Source of the DNA: Luteimonas gilva | GTDB taxonomy: Bacteria; Pseudomonadota; Gammaproteobacteria; Xanthomonadales; Xanthomonadaceae | Direction: 5' to 3' | Length of the DNA stretch: 64,000 bases | Assembly (NCBI RefSeq): GCF_005239095.1 | Contig: NZ_SZUA01000003.1 | Span: forward strand, 1-64,000 | In this document: in pieces, positions 36,856-45,748 of the stretch | Position numbering within the stretch: position 1 is the stretch's first letter | Layout: every line of letters starts with the position of its first letter | The notes under the pieces: generated by a model | Told to the model about the DNA's origin: nothing | Seen by the model: the letters and a program-made list of their open reading frames with translations, nothing else | Database searches by the model: none | Translations under genes and position numbers: made by a program

Positions 36856-37752
36856 TTATGCCGCGTCGTCGTCGCTGTGCGGCGTGCCGGTCAACCAAGC
36901 ATGCGCATCGGGAAGATCGGACGCGGCGCGCCGTCCCAACGCCAGGAAGTCGAACAATTTCGGATCGCTCAACTGCGACGGCCGGATATCGCCCAAGGCG
37001 CGCGCGATCTGATCGATCCGGCCCGGAGTCTCCTTCTCCCAGGCTTCCAGCATCCGCTTCACCTGCTTGCGCTGCAGATTCTCCTGCGAACCGCACAGGT
37101 TGCACGGGATGATCGGGAAATCCTTGGCCTGCGCATAGGCGGCGATGTCTTCCTCGCGCACGTAGGCCAGCGGCCGGATCACCACGTGCTTGCCGTCGTC
37201 GCTGAGCAGCTTGGGCGGCATGCCGCTGATCTTGGCATGGAAGAACAGGTTGAGGAAAAAGGTCGCCACCAAGTCGTCGCGGTGGTGGCCCAGTGCGATC
37301 TTGGTGAAGCCTTCCTGTTCGGCGTAGGTGTACAGCGCGCCGCGGCGCAGGCGCGAGCACAGCGAGCACATCGTCTTGCCTTCGGGCACCACGCGGGTGA
37401 CGACCGAATACGTGTCCTGTTCGAGGATCTTGTAGGCGACGCCGATCGACGCCAAGTATTGCGGCAGCACGTGCTCCGGAAAATCGGGCTGCTTCTGGTC
37501 CAGGTTCACCGCGACCAGTTCGAAACTCACCGGCGCCTTGGCCTGCAGTTGCAGCAGGATGTCGAGCATCGTGTAGCTGTCCTTGCCGCCGGACAGGCAC
37601 ACCATGACTTTGTCGCCTTCCTCGATCATGCCGAAGTCGGCGATCGCGCGGCCCACCTGGTGGCGCAGGCGCTTGGCCAGGCGCAGGCGTTCGTGCGCGC
37701 AGCGGTCGCGGGCGCGGGGCAGCGGTTCGGCCAGGGGCAGGACGGTGCTCAT
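36856..37752 (-). CDS. ttcA: tRNA 2-thiocytidine biosynthesis protein TtcA
   Basis: A 298-residue tRNA thiolase that makes s2C32 in certain tRNAs with ATP and an iron-sulfur cluster. PP-loop [10 protein letters not shown] (residues 54-59); cluster cysteines in CSLC (129, 132) and in CNLCGSQ (217, 220). [14 protein letters not shown] is a family block. Cytoplasmic, single gene. Confidence 0.95.
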   Translation of the reverse strand: MSTVLPLAEPLPRARDRCAHERLRLAKRLRHQVGRAIADFGMIEEGDKVMVCLSGGKDSYTMLDILLQLQAKAPVSFELVAVNLDQKQPDFPEHVLPQYLASIGVAYKILEQDTYSVVTRVVPEGKTMCSLCSRLRRGALYTYAEQEGFTKIALGHHRDDLVATFFLNLFFHAKISGMPPKLLSDDGKHVVIRPLAYVREEDIAAYAQAKDFPIIPCNLCGSQENLQRKQVKRMLEAWEKETPGRIDQIARALGDIRPSQLSDPKLFDFLALGRRAASDLPDAHAWLTGTPHSDDDAA

Positions 37753-37821
37753 CGGCCGGCCATTTTAGCGGCAGATGGCGCGATGACGCCCGCGCCGGCC
37801 GGCGTGTAAGCTCAGCCGACG

Positions 37822-38031
37822 ATGCAATCGCCCCCCGATCCCGCCGCGACGGCCCTGCGCCTGGTCGAGCTGAAGCTCGAGCACCGCGACCTGGACGCCG
37901 CCATCGCCAAGCTGCAGGCCGACATCGAGGCCGACGAGCTGTCGATCAAGCGGATGAAGAAGCGCAAATTGGCGCTGAAGGACGCGATCGCGAAGCTGGA
38001 ATCGGCGCTGATTCCGGACGAGCCGGCCTGA
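37822..38031 (+). CDS. YdcH family (DUF465) coiled-coil protein
   Basis: A 69-residue helical protein with the DUF465 pattern: LKLEHRDLDAAIAKLQAD, then IKRMKKRKLALKDAIAKLE. It should form a helical hairpin. Function unknown in bacteria. Divergent from ttcA. Confidence 0.8.
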   Translation: MQSPPDPAATALRLVELKLEHRDLDAAIAKLQADIEADELSIKRMKKRKLALKDAIAKLESALIPDEPA

Positions 38032-38138
38032 GCCGGCGAGCGCTTCTCGCATAGGGTGCCGTTCGACAGGTTTTTCTGCGAGCCTCGACGCGACGCCGAT
38101 CAGGCGCCAGAATCCACCCAGCGACGAGGTAAGGACGA

Positions 38139-38813
38139 ATGGCGTTCAAGGACGGCGAACTGGCGCGCGCGGCGCGCAATCCCCGATGGCGCATCGCCGC
38201 GGCCGCAGGCGTAGTCGCGATCGCCGCCGTGGCCGCGTTCGGCGGTTTCCGCCGCGCCGAAAAGGGCGTGCTGGCCAAGCCGCCGCTCGCGGCAGGACAG
38301 CGCGTGGACGCGGGCGCCCTGGCGATCACGCCGCTGCAGGCCTGGGTCGACGACCGCACGCCGTTCGGCCTGCGCACCGGGCGCCCCGAGCAATATCTGA
38401 TGCTGCGCGCGCGCGTGGAAAACCTTACCGATACTGGCTACAGCGCTTACAGCTATCTATCCAGCGACCTGGTGCTGTTCACCGATCCGATCGGCGGCAC
38501 GCCGCCCGGTCTGGTGCCCGAAGCGCCGCCGCCTCCGGGCCAACCGCAGACGATGAAGGCGAGCAGTCTGTCGTTGGCCGGCGATCGCAGCTTCGATGTC
38601 GCGATTTTGCCGCGCCTGCCGGTGGTGGTCGATCTGGCCTGGAAACTGCCGAGCGACCGCAAGGTTCCGGCGAAGCTGGTCTGGGGCGTTTTCGGCCGCG
38701 AACATACCGAACAGACCTACCTCACCCGCGAAGCGGGCTGGCTGAAGGCCAACGGCAAAGCGCGTTGGGAGCTGGCCGTGGAAGACCGCCGCGCGTCGGG
38801 AGCCCCGCTTTGA
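38139..38813 (+). CDS. Single-span membrane protein, unknown function
   Basis: A 224-residue protein with one N-terminal span (about residues 18-36, WRIAAAAGVVAIAAVAAF) and a periplasmic domain of beta character (LMLRARVENLTDTGYSAYSY, VVDLAWKLPSDRKVPAKLVWG). No family recognised. Its stop overlaps the TTG start of the next gene, and the three consecutive plus-strand genes have the same layout, so they probably form one complex. Confidence 0.75.
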   Translation: MAFKDGELARAARNPRWRIAAAAGVVAIAAVAAFGGFRRAEKGVLAKPPLAAGQRVDAGALAITPLQAWVDDRTPFGLRTGRPEQYLMLRARVENLTDTGYSAYSYLSSDLVLFTDPIGGTPPGLVPEAPPPPGQPQTMKASSLSLAGDRSFDVAILPRLPVVVDLAWKLPSDRKVPAKLVWGVFGREHTEQTYLTREAGWLKANGKARWELAVEDRRASGAPL

Positions 38814-39400
38814 AACGCTGGGCGACTGCGGCGCTGATCGCGTTGGCGCTGATCGCCATCGTCGCGCTGCGCAAGTCGGAACCGGGCTATGCGGAGAAGA
38901 TCGCGCCCGTGCTGGTGCCGGGCGTTCGCGACCAGCGCGTGGCCGGTCGCAACTTCGCAGCGAAGATCGGCAACGTGAAAGTGGCGCACGCTTATCTCAC
39001 CCAGGGCGCGTTCTCCTCGTCCGAGCCGGCGACCGTGCGCAGCAGCGGGGTTTGGCTGTCGGTGTTGGCCGAAGTCGAGGCGCTGCAGAAACCGGGCTAC
39101 GTCAGCGCGCAACTGCGCACGCGCGACGGCTTGATCTATCCCGCCGCCGGCGACAGCCGTCCCAAAGTGCCCGGCATCCAGTTGACCGATCGGCCGCTCG
39201 CGGTCGGCTTGCCCGAAAAAGGCGCGTACTTCTTCGAAGTGCCGCCCGATCGCTTGGAAGGCTTGCGCCTGCAGTTGTTCTGGGGCGGGTTGACGCCGCC
39301 GAACCTGGACACGCTGCTGGACATCGATTTGGGGATCGACGCCGCGCGCAGCCAAGAATTGCTGGCGAAAGCGCCGGCCGAACTGAACCTGCGCCCATGA
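38810..39400 (+). CDS. Single-span membrane protein, unknown function
   Basis: A 196-residue protein. The start is a TTG overlapping the previous stop (TTGA); the first residues KRWATAALIALALIAIVAL form the anchor. The periplasmic part is beta-rich (NVKVAHAYLTQGAF, VRSSGVWLSVLAEVEAL, AYFFEVPPDRLEG). No known family. It overlaps the next gene (ATGA). Confidence 0.75.
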   Translation: MKRWATAALIALALIAIVALRKSEPGYAEKIAPVLVPGVRDQRVAGRNFAAKIGNVKVAHAYLTQGAFSSSEPATVRSSGVWLSVLAEVEALQKPGYVSAQLRTRDGLIYPAAGDSRPKVPGIQLTDRPLAVGLPEKGAYFFEVPPDRLEGLRLQLFWGGLTPPNLDTLLDIDLGIDAARSQELLAKAPAELNLRP

Positions 39401-39984
39401 ACGCCGATTCCGATTTCCGCTGGTGGCGCAACAACCGGCTTTGGCTGCTGGGCGCCGCGGTGCTGGGGGTCGTCGCCTTCGTCTGGCCGTACCGCGACGC
39501 CCTGCGCGAATCCCAGCGCACCGATCCTTCGTACCCGATCGACGTCGCTCCCGGCGCGTGGGCGCCTTACGAGGGCGCGCGCTGGCGCGTGGTCGATGCG
39601 CAGTGGCATGAGGCGGGCCCCGGCACGCGCTTCAAAGCGCGCGAGGATGCGGCGGTGGTGATCGTGCGTTACGAGGTGATCATCGACAAAGGCCTGTCCG
39701 CGCTGAAATTCGACGCCTGCAAAGGCCGGCTCTCCGATGCGCAAGGCCGCGAGTGGGAAGCCAATCCCGGCGCGTTGTCGCGTTACCGCAGCGAACTGCC
39801 GAACACGTGCGGCAGCTATTACGAGCGCGGGAATTTCGAGAGGATCCCCGCGCCGAACGGCCGCCCGTTCCGTTTCGAGCACGTGTTCCTGGTGCCGAAA
39901 AGCCAGAGCCTGCGCGGGCTGCATCCGCAGATCCGCATGCCCGAGCCGAACAAGCCGGGCACTTATCTGCGTTTCGCGCTTTAG
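39397..39984 (+). CDS. Single-span membrane protein, unknown function
   Basis: A 195-residue protein with one span (about residues 13-30, NRLWLLGAAVLGVVAFVW) and a periplasmic beta domain with two cysteines (DACKGR, NTCGSYY) that could form a disulfide. Third gene of the coupled trio. Its stop overlaps the stop of the convergent polytopic gene (TTAG). Confidence 0.78.
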   Translation: MNADSDFRWWRNNRLWLLGAAVLGVVAFVWPYRDALRESQRTDPSYPIDVAPGAWAPYEGARWRVVDAQWHEAGPGTRFKAREDAAVVIVRYEVIIDKGLSALKFDACKGRLSDAQGREWEANPGALSRYRSELPNTCGSYYERGNFERIPAPNGRPFRFEHVFLVPKSQSLRGLHPQIRMPEPNKPGTYLRFAL

Positions 39985-41237
39985 CGCCGCAGCGGCTGCA
40001 GCCGCGAGATCGCCACGCCGAACGTGGCCGCCAGCAGCGCCACCCGCACGAGTTCGGTGAACAATGCTGGCCGCAGCGACAAGGGCCCGTTGAACAGCAG
40101 CCCGATCGGCTGGCCGATCACGTTCCACCAAGCGGGGTCATTCGGGCCGATCAGATTCACCGCCACGCGCCAGGCCCAGGCATCGACGAAGGCCAGCAGC
40201 TGCCAGCACACGCACAGCATCAACAGCGCCGGCAAACCGGCGCGCAGCACCAGGCGCAGGCTGTTGATCACCGGCACGCCCTTGCTGTTCCAGCCCGCGC
40301 TGGCCTTGTCGGCCACCTTGCGCGCCAGCAACGGCAGGTTGCGATAGCGCCGGCCCAGGTAGCGCAAACGCGCGTCGGCCGCGTCGATGCGCGCGCCGCG
40401 GCGCAAGTCCAGGCCGTAGACGATGGCGGTGATCGCCAGCCAGATCAGCGGCAGCAGCGCCGCGCCCGCCGCGGTCGACAGGAAATCCCACGCCGGCACC
40501 AGCACGCGCTTGATCGGCGGCAGCAGCTGATAAAGCGCGAGTGGGTTTTCCCACCAGTTGGCGATGGCGACGTAAACCGCGCGGCCGTGCCACCAGTCTT
40601 TTACCGTGCCGATCACCTTCGCGATCACCGCCACGCCCACATAGACCCAATAAGACTCGCACGCCGTAGCCAGGATCAGCCAGCGCGCATGGCCGGTAAC
40701 GGCGGCGCGCTTCTTGGCGATCCAGCGCAGCGCCCAGGCCGCGACCAGCGCGATCCATACGCCCTTGACGCTGAGGATGTCGCCGAGCGGTTCCTGCTGT
40801 TCGTACCAGATGCCGAAGATGTACTGCAGGCGGAAGTCGCGCTTCACGCCCTCCAGCAGACCCCAGGTGGCGTAGTAGGCGAAGAACGGCAGCAGCGCTA
40901 CCGCCAGCGCGTCGATCCACGGCCGCTGCGCCGGTGCGCGCAACGCGGTCCGCGCCTGGGCCAGCATCGGCAGCGACGGCCGCAGCGCCAGGAACATCGC
41001 GATGGTGCCGGCCAGCTGGGAGACGATCAGCGCCGCGATCGCCGCATAGGACAGCAGCACCGAAGTTTCGGCCAGCCAAATCGCCGCATCCATCGCCAGG
41101 CTGTAGCTGACCCGCATCGCGAAGAACCAGAACAGCAGCGCCGGCCAGTGCCGCCACAACAGCTTCGCGGTCAAGGACGGAATTTCCCACGCGGTGGACG
41201 TCCCTTTGTCCGTCGCTTCGATGGCGATCGCATTCAT
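39981..41237 (-). CDS. Polytopic membrane protein, unknown function
   Basis: A 418-residue protein with about eight membrane spans and two large cytoplasmic loops (SKGVPVINSLRLVLRAG and the Arg-rich RRGARIDAADARLRYLGRRY). I recognise no transporter or enzyme family. I chose the ATG at 41237; a longer frame would cross the family D hairpin. It is convergent with the three single-span genes, whose domains would face the same membrane. Confidence 0.75.
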   Translation of the reverse strand: MNAIAIEATDKGTSTAWEIPSLTAKLLWRHWPALLFWFFAMRVSYSLAMDAAIWLAETSVLLSYAAIAALIVSQLAGTIAMFLALRPSLPMLAQARTALRAPAQRPWIDALAVALLPFFAYYATWGLLEGVKRDFRLQYIFGIWYEQQEPLGDILSVKGVWIALVAAWALRWIAKKRAAVTGHARWLILATACESYWVYVGVAVIAKVIGTVKDWWHGRAVYVAIANWWENPLALYQLLPPIKRVLVPAWDFLSTAAGAALLPLIWLAITAIVYGLDLRRGARIDAADARLRYLGRRYRNLPLLARKVADKASAGWNSKGVPVINSLRLVLRAGLPALLMLCVCWQLLAFVDAWAWRVAVNLIGPNDPAWWNVIGQPIGLLFNGPLSLRPALFTELVRVALLAATFGVAISRLQPLRR

Positions 41238-41251
41238 CCCTGAACCCAGGC

Positions 41252-41281
41252 CTGTAGAGTCGAGCCCGCTCGACTCTACAG
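41252..41281. terminator. Family D perfect hairpin
   Basis: Thirteen-base perfect arms CTGTAGAGTCGAG and CTCGACTCTACAG around a CCCG loop, between two minus-strand genes and directly after the GNAT gene stop. No T run follows, so it is a repeat that may act as a terminator. A longer relative is at 5235-5308. Confidence 0.7.
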
Positions 41282-41295
41282 CAAGCAGGTCGCGA

Positions 41296-42012
41296 TCAAT
41301 AGCGATAGGGCATCGGCATTCGCGGATGCCGCGCAACCGTTTCGGCGTTCTGGTATTCGTATACGGCGGGAGCTTGCGGCAGCCTGGGTGCTTCTGGCGG
41401 AACGGCGCAGATCGTGCCGCCGGCCTTCAGCAAATTAGCCAGCATCGTCGCGCCCATGCGAACAGGATTCACCTGGACCATCTGCCAGCAAGCCGGCTCC
41501 AACGAATCCTTACGCAGGAAATCGCGGTAAACCACGGTCGCGCCGGCAATCTCGTCCATCGCCAGTATGCGGGTGTGGAACCTGCGGATCAGGGCGTTGT
41601 TCGTGTCGTAGGTCGTATATACCCGCGTCACGCCGTTCTCCATAAGCCAACGGGTAACGCCGTACATCAGCCGGCGCAAGGCTTGGGTGCTGGTCATGCT
41701 GACCATCGAGCCTTCGCAAGCCGTGTCCTCGTCGGGAAGCGAGAAGCGCCCGCCGTCGGCGGTCTCGCAGGGCGTGAGGACGGGCGCGCCGCCCAGGCGC
41801 TTGAAAATGATCCGGCAGGTCGCGTGATACGTGCCGACGCCGTCCCACAGCACGAACAGATAGGAATGAGCGTCGAACTGGCGGTCGAAATCGTCGTCCC
41901 AGCCCAGATAGAGTCGCGACATCCGATCCGAGAAGGTCTTGCGGACCGCTGCGGTATTCGGATGGCCCGGAGACCAGATTTCGAATTTGAGTTGATTGAC
42001 ATCGACGTCCAT
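41296..42012 (-). CDS. GNAT-fold acyltransferase, LuxI/FeeM-like
   Basis: A 238-residue protein whose order of motifs follows autoinducer synthases: VRKTFSDRMSRLYLGW, DDDFDRQFDAHSYLFVLWD, GTYHATCRIIF, CEGSMVSMTS and WLMENGVTRVYTTYDTNNAL. This corresponds to the Arg/Trp/Asp acyl-binding core and the acceptor-binding helix of LuxI-like and N-acyl amino acid synthases. No LuxR gene lies nearby. A second FeeM-like protein is at 11406. It could make an acylated signal or lipid amide; the true activity is unproven. Confidence 0.55.
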   Translation of the reverse strand: MDVDVNQLKFEIWSPGHPNTAAVRKTFSDRMSRLYLGWDDDFDRQFDAHSYLFVLWDGVGTYHATCRIIFKRLGGAPVLTPCETADGGRFSLPDEDTACEGSMVSMTSTQALRRLMYGVTRWLMENGVTRVYTTYDTNNALIRRFHTRILAMDEIAGATVVYRDFLRKDSLEPACWQMVQVNPVRMGATMLANLLKAGGTICAVPPEAPRLPQAPAVYEYQNAETVARHPRMPMPYRY

Positions 42013-42170
42013 CGGCCACTCCGCTATTTGGGAACGTGGCCTTCAGGACGAGAACTTCCATAAATAGTGGACATGAATCGTGCGGACGGGCACGGTTATA
42101 TTGCCTTTCGAAACCGGACGGAGCTCACTTTTCGCGGGCCATTCGGCGCCCGCGGAAGCGAGCCCGGACC

Positions 42171-42701
42171 TCAATGGCAGGGTTTTTTGATCGCCCGCGT
42201 CAGCATCCAGCGGTTCACCGGCCAGGCGGCCGCGAAACCGGCGACCACGGCGGCGCCGTAGCCGAGCCAGAAGCGGGCGTGCAGCATCGAAGCGACCTGC
42301 ACGCCGCCGACGTGGTAGTCGGTCAGGTTCATCGCCAATTCCATGATCGCGATCGAGATCGTTTCGCCCAGCCAGATCGCGCGCCAAGCCTGCGCGAACG
42401 AAAAGCCGCTGCGCAGCAGCGGCACCAGGCTGAAGGCGAAGCCGGAGACGAATCCGCAAAACACCGCCAGCGCCATCGTCGCCCAAGGGCCCAAGCCGAA
42501 ACCGATGCCGATCGCCAAACCGATGAAGTCGCCGATCGCGCAACCGGTCAGGCAATGCAGCGTGGCCGAGGTGGTGAGCTTGTTGAGCGAAGCGCCCGCC
42601 GCGCCGTGCGCATGATGCGCATGGGCGTGCGCACCCTGCGCGTGAGCGGCGGGTGCCGGCGCGGATTCGGGCGCGCAGGACTTGCAGTCGGATTCGTACA
42701 T
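42171..42701 (-). CDS. His-rich DUF4396 membrane protein
   Basis: A 176-residue membrane protein. The first 35 residues carry cysteines (DCKSCAPE) and a histidine-rich stretch (AHAQGAHAHAHHAHG), suited to binding metal ions. The DUF4396 core follows with LHCLTGCAIGDFIGLAIGIG and four spans, ending NRWMLTRAIKKPCH. DUF4396 domains often sit with copper proteins. Its promoter carries a MerR-type dyad, which supports a metal-responsive role. Confidence 0.82.
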   Translation of the reverse strand: MYESDCKSCAPESAPAPAAHAQGAHAHAHHAHGAAGASLNKLTTSATLHCLTGCAIGDFIGLAIGIGFGLGPWATMALAVFCGFVSGFAFSLVPLLRSGFSFAQAWRAIWLGETISIAIMELAMNLTDYHVGGVQVASMLHARFWLGYGAAVVAGFAAAWPVNRWMLTRAIKKPCH

Positions 42702-42727
42702 GGCGGCGTTCCGGTGGGAAGGCGCGC

Positions 42728-42759
42728 AGTCTGGACCCTCGACCAGGGTCCAGAGTCAA
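42728..42759 (-). promoter_or_regulatory. MerR-family type metal-responsive promoter
   Basis: On the minus strand the -35 TTGACT (42759-42754) is followed by the dyad CTGGACCCT-N5-AGGGTCCAG (42753-42731), the layout of ZntR/CadR/CueR-like operators with a long 19-20-base spacer that the regulator must untwist. The -10 (about CAGACT) is weak, as expected. No merR gene is in this window. Confidence 0.65.
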
Positions 42760-42805
42760 GCGCCGTCCGGACACGCGCCGCAGGGTCAGGCCATCTCGAC
42801 GGGTA

Positions 42806-43291
42806 CTACCAATTCACCGACCAGATCACCGACACGATCTTCCAGCCGTCGTCGGTGTGCACCAGCTGCCACGCTTCCTTGCCGTGGTTGGTTTCCTTGC
42901 CGTCGGCCAGGAAGCTGTAGTCGAAATAGACCGAGGCGATGTCGCCGTCGCTCTGGATCTTCACGTCGCGGAATTGCTCTTCGCTCTTGACCTTGTCGGC
43001 GGCGATTTCGTCGATGAAGTTGCGCGGGTTGTTGGTCGGATCGATCCGCACCTTGACCGCCGCGGGCTTCTTCTTGCGGACTTCCGCCAGATTTTTGGCG
43101 CCGGTGACGCTTTGCCAAGTGGTGCGCTCGTCCAGGAACAGCTTTTTGAAGCGCGCCTGGTCGCGTTCGACGATCGAAGCGCGGAAGGCCTCGACGACGG
43201 CTTCGACCGATTGGGTGTCGGGGTTGGTGCTGGTTTGAGCGTAAGCGGGGAGCGCGAGCAGAAGAGCGAAGGCCGCGAGGGCGGTTTTCAT
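42806..43291 (-). CDS. Secreted NTF2-like protein
   Basis: A 161-residue periplasmic protein: signal peptide MKTALAAFALLLALPAYA, then a SnoaL/DUF4440-type cone fold (SVEAVVEAFRASIVERDQAR, ASVYFDYSFLADGKE, GWKIVSVIWSVNW). Typical substrate-binding pocket fold; function unknown. Confidence 0.82.
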   Translation of the reverse strand: MKTALAAFALLLALPAYAQTSTNPDTQSVEAVVEAFRASIVERDQARFKKLFLDERTTWQSVTGAKNLAEVRKKKPAAVKVRIDPTNNPRNFIDEIAADKVKSEEQFRDVKIQSDGDIASVYFDYSFLADGKETNHGKEAWQLVHTDDGWKIVSVIWSVNW

Positions 43292-43388
43292 GGAAGCTCC
43301 GAAGGGAAGAGTGTGCGGGGACGGCGACGCATCGAGCGTCGCCCGGAATTATCGGCCGGCGCCGTCGATTCGCGCATAGGGCAAAAGC

Positions 43389-43793
43389 TTATGCAGGCTT
43401 CGATTTGTCCGCCTTCTTCTTCGCCTTGGCTGCGGCCGCCGCTTTGTTCTCCGCGATCCGCGCCTTGACGATCTTGCCGATCAACGCGTACGGCATCGGT
43501 TCGTCGAGCGGGAAGCGCAGATTGCCTTTCGCGCCGGCGTAAACCGCGGCCGCTTTGCGCAGCGCCGGATCGCCCACCGGCGGGAACAGGCCGATGTGCT
43601 TCTTGAACGCGGCGAAATACACCAGCATCCCATCCTGGGCGAAGGCGGGCATTTTGTAGCTGATCCGCTCCTCCGCCTTGGGCGCGGCCTTGCGGATCGT
43701 GGCCCGGATCTTTTCCAGGATCGCGCGCACTTCGGGCGGGAAGGGCGCGATGTAGGCGTCTATATCGGCGGGGGCGCTGCGGTCGGTTTGCAT
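43389..43793 (-). CDS. DUF1801 (YdhG-like) protein
   Basis: A 134-residue protein with the DUF1801 core: YIAPFPPEVRAILEKIRATI, RISYKMPAFAQDGMLVYFAA, KKHIGLFPP. Similar domains occur in frataxin-like iron chaperones of Bacillus. The tail is Lys/Ala-rich (AAAAAKAKKKADKSKPA). Confidence 0.85.
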   Translation of the reverse strand: MQTDRSAPADIDAYIAPFPPEVRAILEKIRATIRKAAPKAEERISYKMPAFAQDGMLVYFAAFKKHIGLFPPVGDPALRKAAAVYAGAKGNLRFPLDEPMPYALIGKIVKARIAENKAAAAAKAKKKADKSKPA

Positions 43794-43812
43794 CGCGGTT
43801 CCTTTTGCAGGC

Positions 43813-44340
43813 TCAAGATTCCGGCTGGGCCTTCGAAGCCAGGGCGATGAAGAACAAGAACTCCAGAGAAGCGAAGGCCAGCAGCACGATCAGCCCCAGC
43901 ACGTAGATCGCCTGGCCGCGCGCGACGGCGATATCGAAAGCGGCCAGCCATAAGGCGATGCCCATCGCCAGCGCCGCGACGAACACGATCTGGAACAGCG
44001 GCGTGATCACCGGCACCTTGACCAAACGCCGCGCGACGCGGTCGCGGCGCTCGCCGCGCAAGGCGAGCAGGTTGCCGACGACGAACCAGGTGCCGAGCAA
44101 GGCGCTGCACAGGCTCCAGATCAGATCGTCCGACCAATCGGCCAGCGCCATCGGCACCGGCAGCAAAGCGAAGAACAGCACCAGGAAGCTGTCGCAGACC
44201 AGCAGCCACAAGACGCGCAATTCGGTGGCCGACCAGCCCGGCGCGCCGCGCAGCCGCAGGCCGACCACCACGCCGGAAAATCCGGCCAGGGTGACCGCCA
44301 CTTTGGCGAGCGTGTAGAGCACGTCTTGGTTCATGCCCAT
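43813..44340 (-). CDS. Four-span membrane protein, unknown function
   Basis: A 175-residue membrane protein with four or five hydrophobic segments and no recognised family. Two starts are possible (44340 or 44334). It lies 19 bases before the DUF1801 gene on the same strand, so they are likely co-transcribed. Confidence 0.7.
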   Translation of the reverse strand: MGMNQDVLYTLAKVAVTLAGFSGVVVGLRLRGAPGWSATELRVLWLLVCDSFLVLFFALLPVPMALADWSDDLIWSLCSALLGTWFVVGNLLALRGERRDRVARRLVKVPVITPLFQIVFVAALAMGIALWLAAFDIAVARGQAIYVLGLIVLLAFASLEFLFFIALASKAQPES

Positions 44341-44386
44341 GGACGTACGCGATTCCGGCCGCGACGGCGCCAGCCTATGCCCGCCT

Positions 44387-44719
44387 TCAGACCGAGGGCA
44401 AGTGGCGCGGCACTTTGGCGCGCAGCAGGCGTACCAGATCCGGATCCATGTAGTCGTACTCGTCCGGGATGTCCAGGCAGATCACGCGCTTGCCGGCGAG
44501 ATGGCGGCCGAATTTGCCCGACAGTTTCGAACGATGCGTGCGTTCCATGACGAAGACGACGTCCGCCCAGGCCAGCAATTCCGGCGTGACCGGATGATCG
44601 GCGTCGCGGTTGGTGCCCGCGGACGCGGTTTCCACGCCGGGCCACTCGGCGAACACCTGTTCCGCGGTCGGGCTGCGCAGACGGTTCCGGCTGCAGACGA
44701 AAAGCAGTTTGCGGGTCAT
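44387..44719 (-). CDS. Low-molecular-weight protein tyrosine phosphatase family protein
   Basis: A 110-residue protein starting KLLFVCSRNRLRSPTAEQVF, where Cys9-X5-Arg15-Ser matches the phosphatase P-loop, and with VFVMERTHRSKL and an Asp-rich DIPDEYDYMDP loop that may carry the general acid. It is about 40 residues shorter than typical LMW-PTPs, so function may differ. I chose the ATG at 44719; upstream frame is noncoding. Confidence 0.78.
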   Translation of the reverse strand: MTRKLLFVCSRNRLRSPTAEQVFAEWPGVETASAGTNRDADHPVTPELLAWADVVFVMERTHRSKLSGKFGRHLAGKRVICLDIPDEYDYMDPDLVRLLRAKVPRHLPSV

Positions 44720-44845
44720 GGGTCGACATTTTTGCTTAGTAGAACGAGTGGTGACGCTATCCACAGGCGAATCCCGACGCGAACGACCGCCGCGCCGACT
44801 ACCGAGGATTAATCGGCTGAACCCACAGCGGCTCGACCATAGGCC

Positions 44846-45148
44846 TTACTTCTCGTCGTAGGCACGGAAGAATTGCACGCCTCCCCATGTGGCCAGCACG
44901 GTAGCCAGGACGTATATGGGAACCGACAGCTTGAAGAGCTCGATCGATTCCGCTTCCGAAACCGGCACGAAATACGGATAGGCGGTGAGCCCCATCCCGA
45001 CGAAGGCGAAAATCGTCGAGTTCGCGAGGGTGAGGAAGAATTTGCGCCCATGTTTGAGGAAGGCGCGCACCTGCATCCATAGAATCACCAGGCCGCATAG
45101 CGCGCAGAACACGGTTTCGACTTGAACCATCAGCACGAGGGCTTGCAT
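44846..45148 (-). CDS. Small membrane protein
   Basis: A 100-residue protein with three hydrophobic segments (VETVFCALCGLVILWMQV, FFLTLANSTIFAFVGMG, LSVPIYVLATVLATWGG). Starts two bases after the stop of the preceding secreted-protein gene. Unknown. Confidence 0.65.
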   Translation of the reverse strand: MQALVLMVQVETVFCALCGLVILWMQVRAFLKHGRKFFLTLANSTIFAFVGMGLTAYPYFVPVSEAESIELFKLSVPIYVLATVLATWGGVQFFRAYDEK

Positions 45149-45150
45149 GG

Positions 45151-45690
45151 CTAGCGCACCACGAACGAAGCGCGCAACGGCAGCGCCACGTTGCGATGGC
45201 GGTCCTTGACCGTGACGCTCACGTTCCAAGTGCCGCGCAGGTCCGTCGGTTCGGCGACGTACTTCAGCGATGCGGCCGAAAGATAGACCTGCGCCGGGTC
45301 GGTGCTCAGCTTCACCTTGAAGCAAGGCATGTCCAGTTCCTCGGTGGATTTGGATCCGTCCGGGCGAGTCACCACGAAGTCGCAGGCGACGTCCGTCATC
45401 CCCGACGCGTCCACTTTGGGGTTCGCCAAGAACGCGAGTATGGCGAGTTCGCCGCCCTCCGCCACTTCACGGCTTTCGGTGAAATGCGGAATCGTCTCCG
45501 GCGGCGTGTTCCATTTGTCCAACCAGTTCTGGTCGGAGGTGATGATCAAGGTGGCGCTGAATACGTCCTTGGATTTGGCGGCGTCGCTGTCGGACAGCGG
45601 ATCGTCCTTGCCGTCTTTCCAGCCGCTTTGCGCGGCGGCCGCAAAGGACAGCAACAGCAGGGCGATGGTCGGCAGGCGGGCTCGTTTCAT
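45151..45690 (-). CDS. Secreted hypothetical protein
   Basis: A 179-residue exported protein: signal peptide MKRARLPTIALLLLSFAAAA, SD GGAGG before the ATG at 45690. The mature part is beta-rich, with two cysteines (VACDFVVTRPDG, DMPCFKVKL) that may pair; it resembles an Ig-like periplasmic domain. No family assigned. Confidence 0.72.
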   Translation of the reverse strand: MKRARLPTIALLLLSFAAAAQSGWKDGKDDPLSDSDAAKSKDVFSATLIITSDQNWLDKWNTPPETIPHFTESREVAEGGELAILAFLANPKVDASGMTDVACDFVVTRPDGSKSTEELDMPCFKVKLSTDPAQVYLSAASLKYVAEPTDLRGTWNVSVTVKDRHRNVALPLRASFVVR

Positions 45691-45748
45691 GAATCCTCCG
45701 GAAGGTTCGCCAGCCTGGAACGACGGCCGCAAAGCGGCTAGCCGTGGA

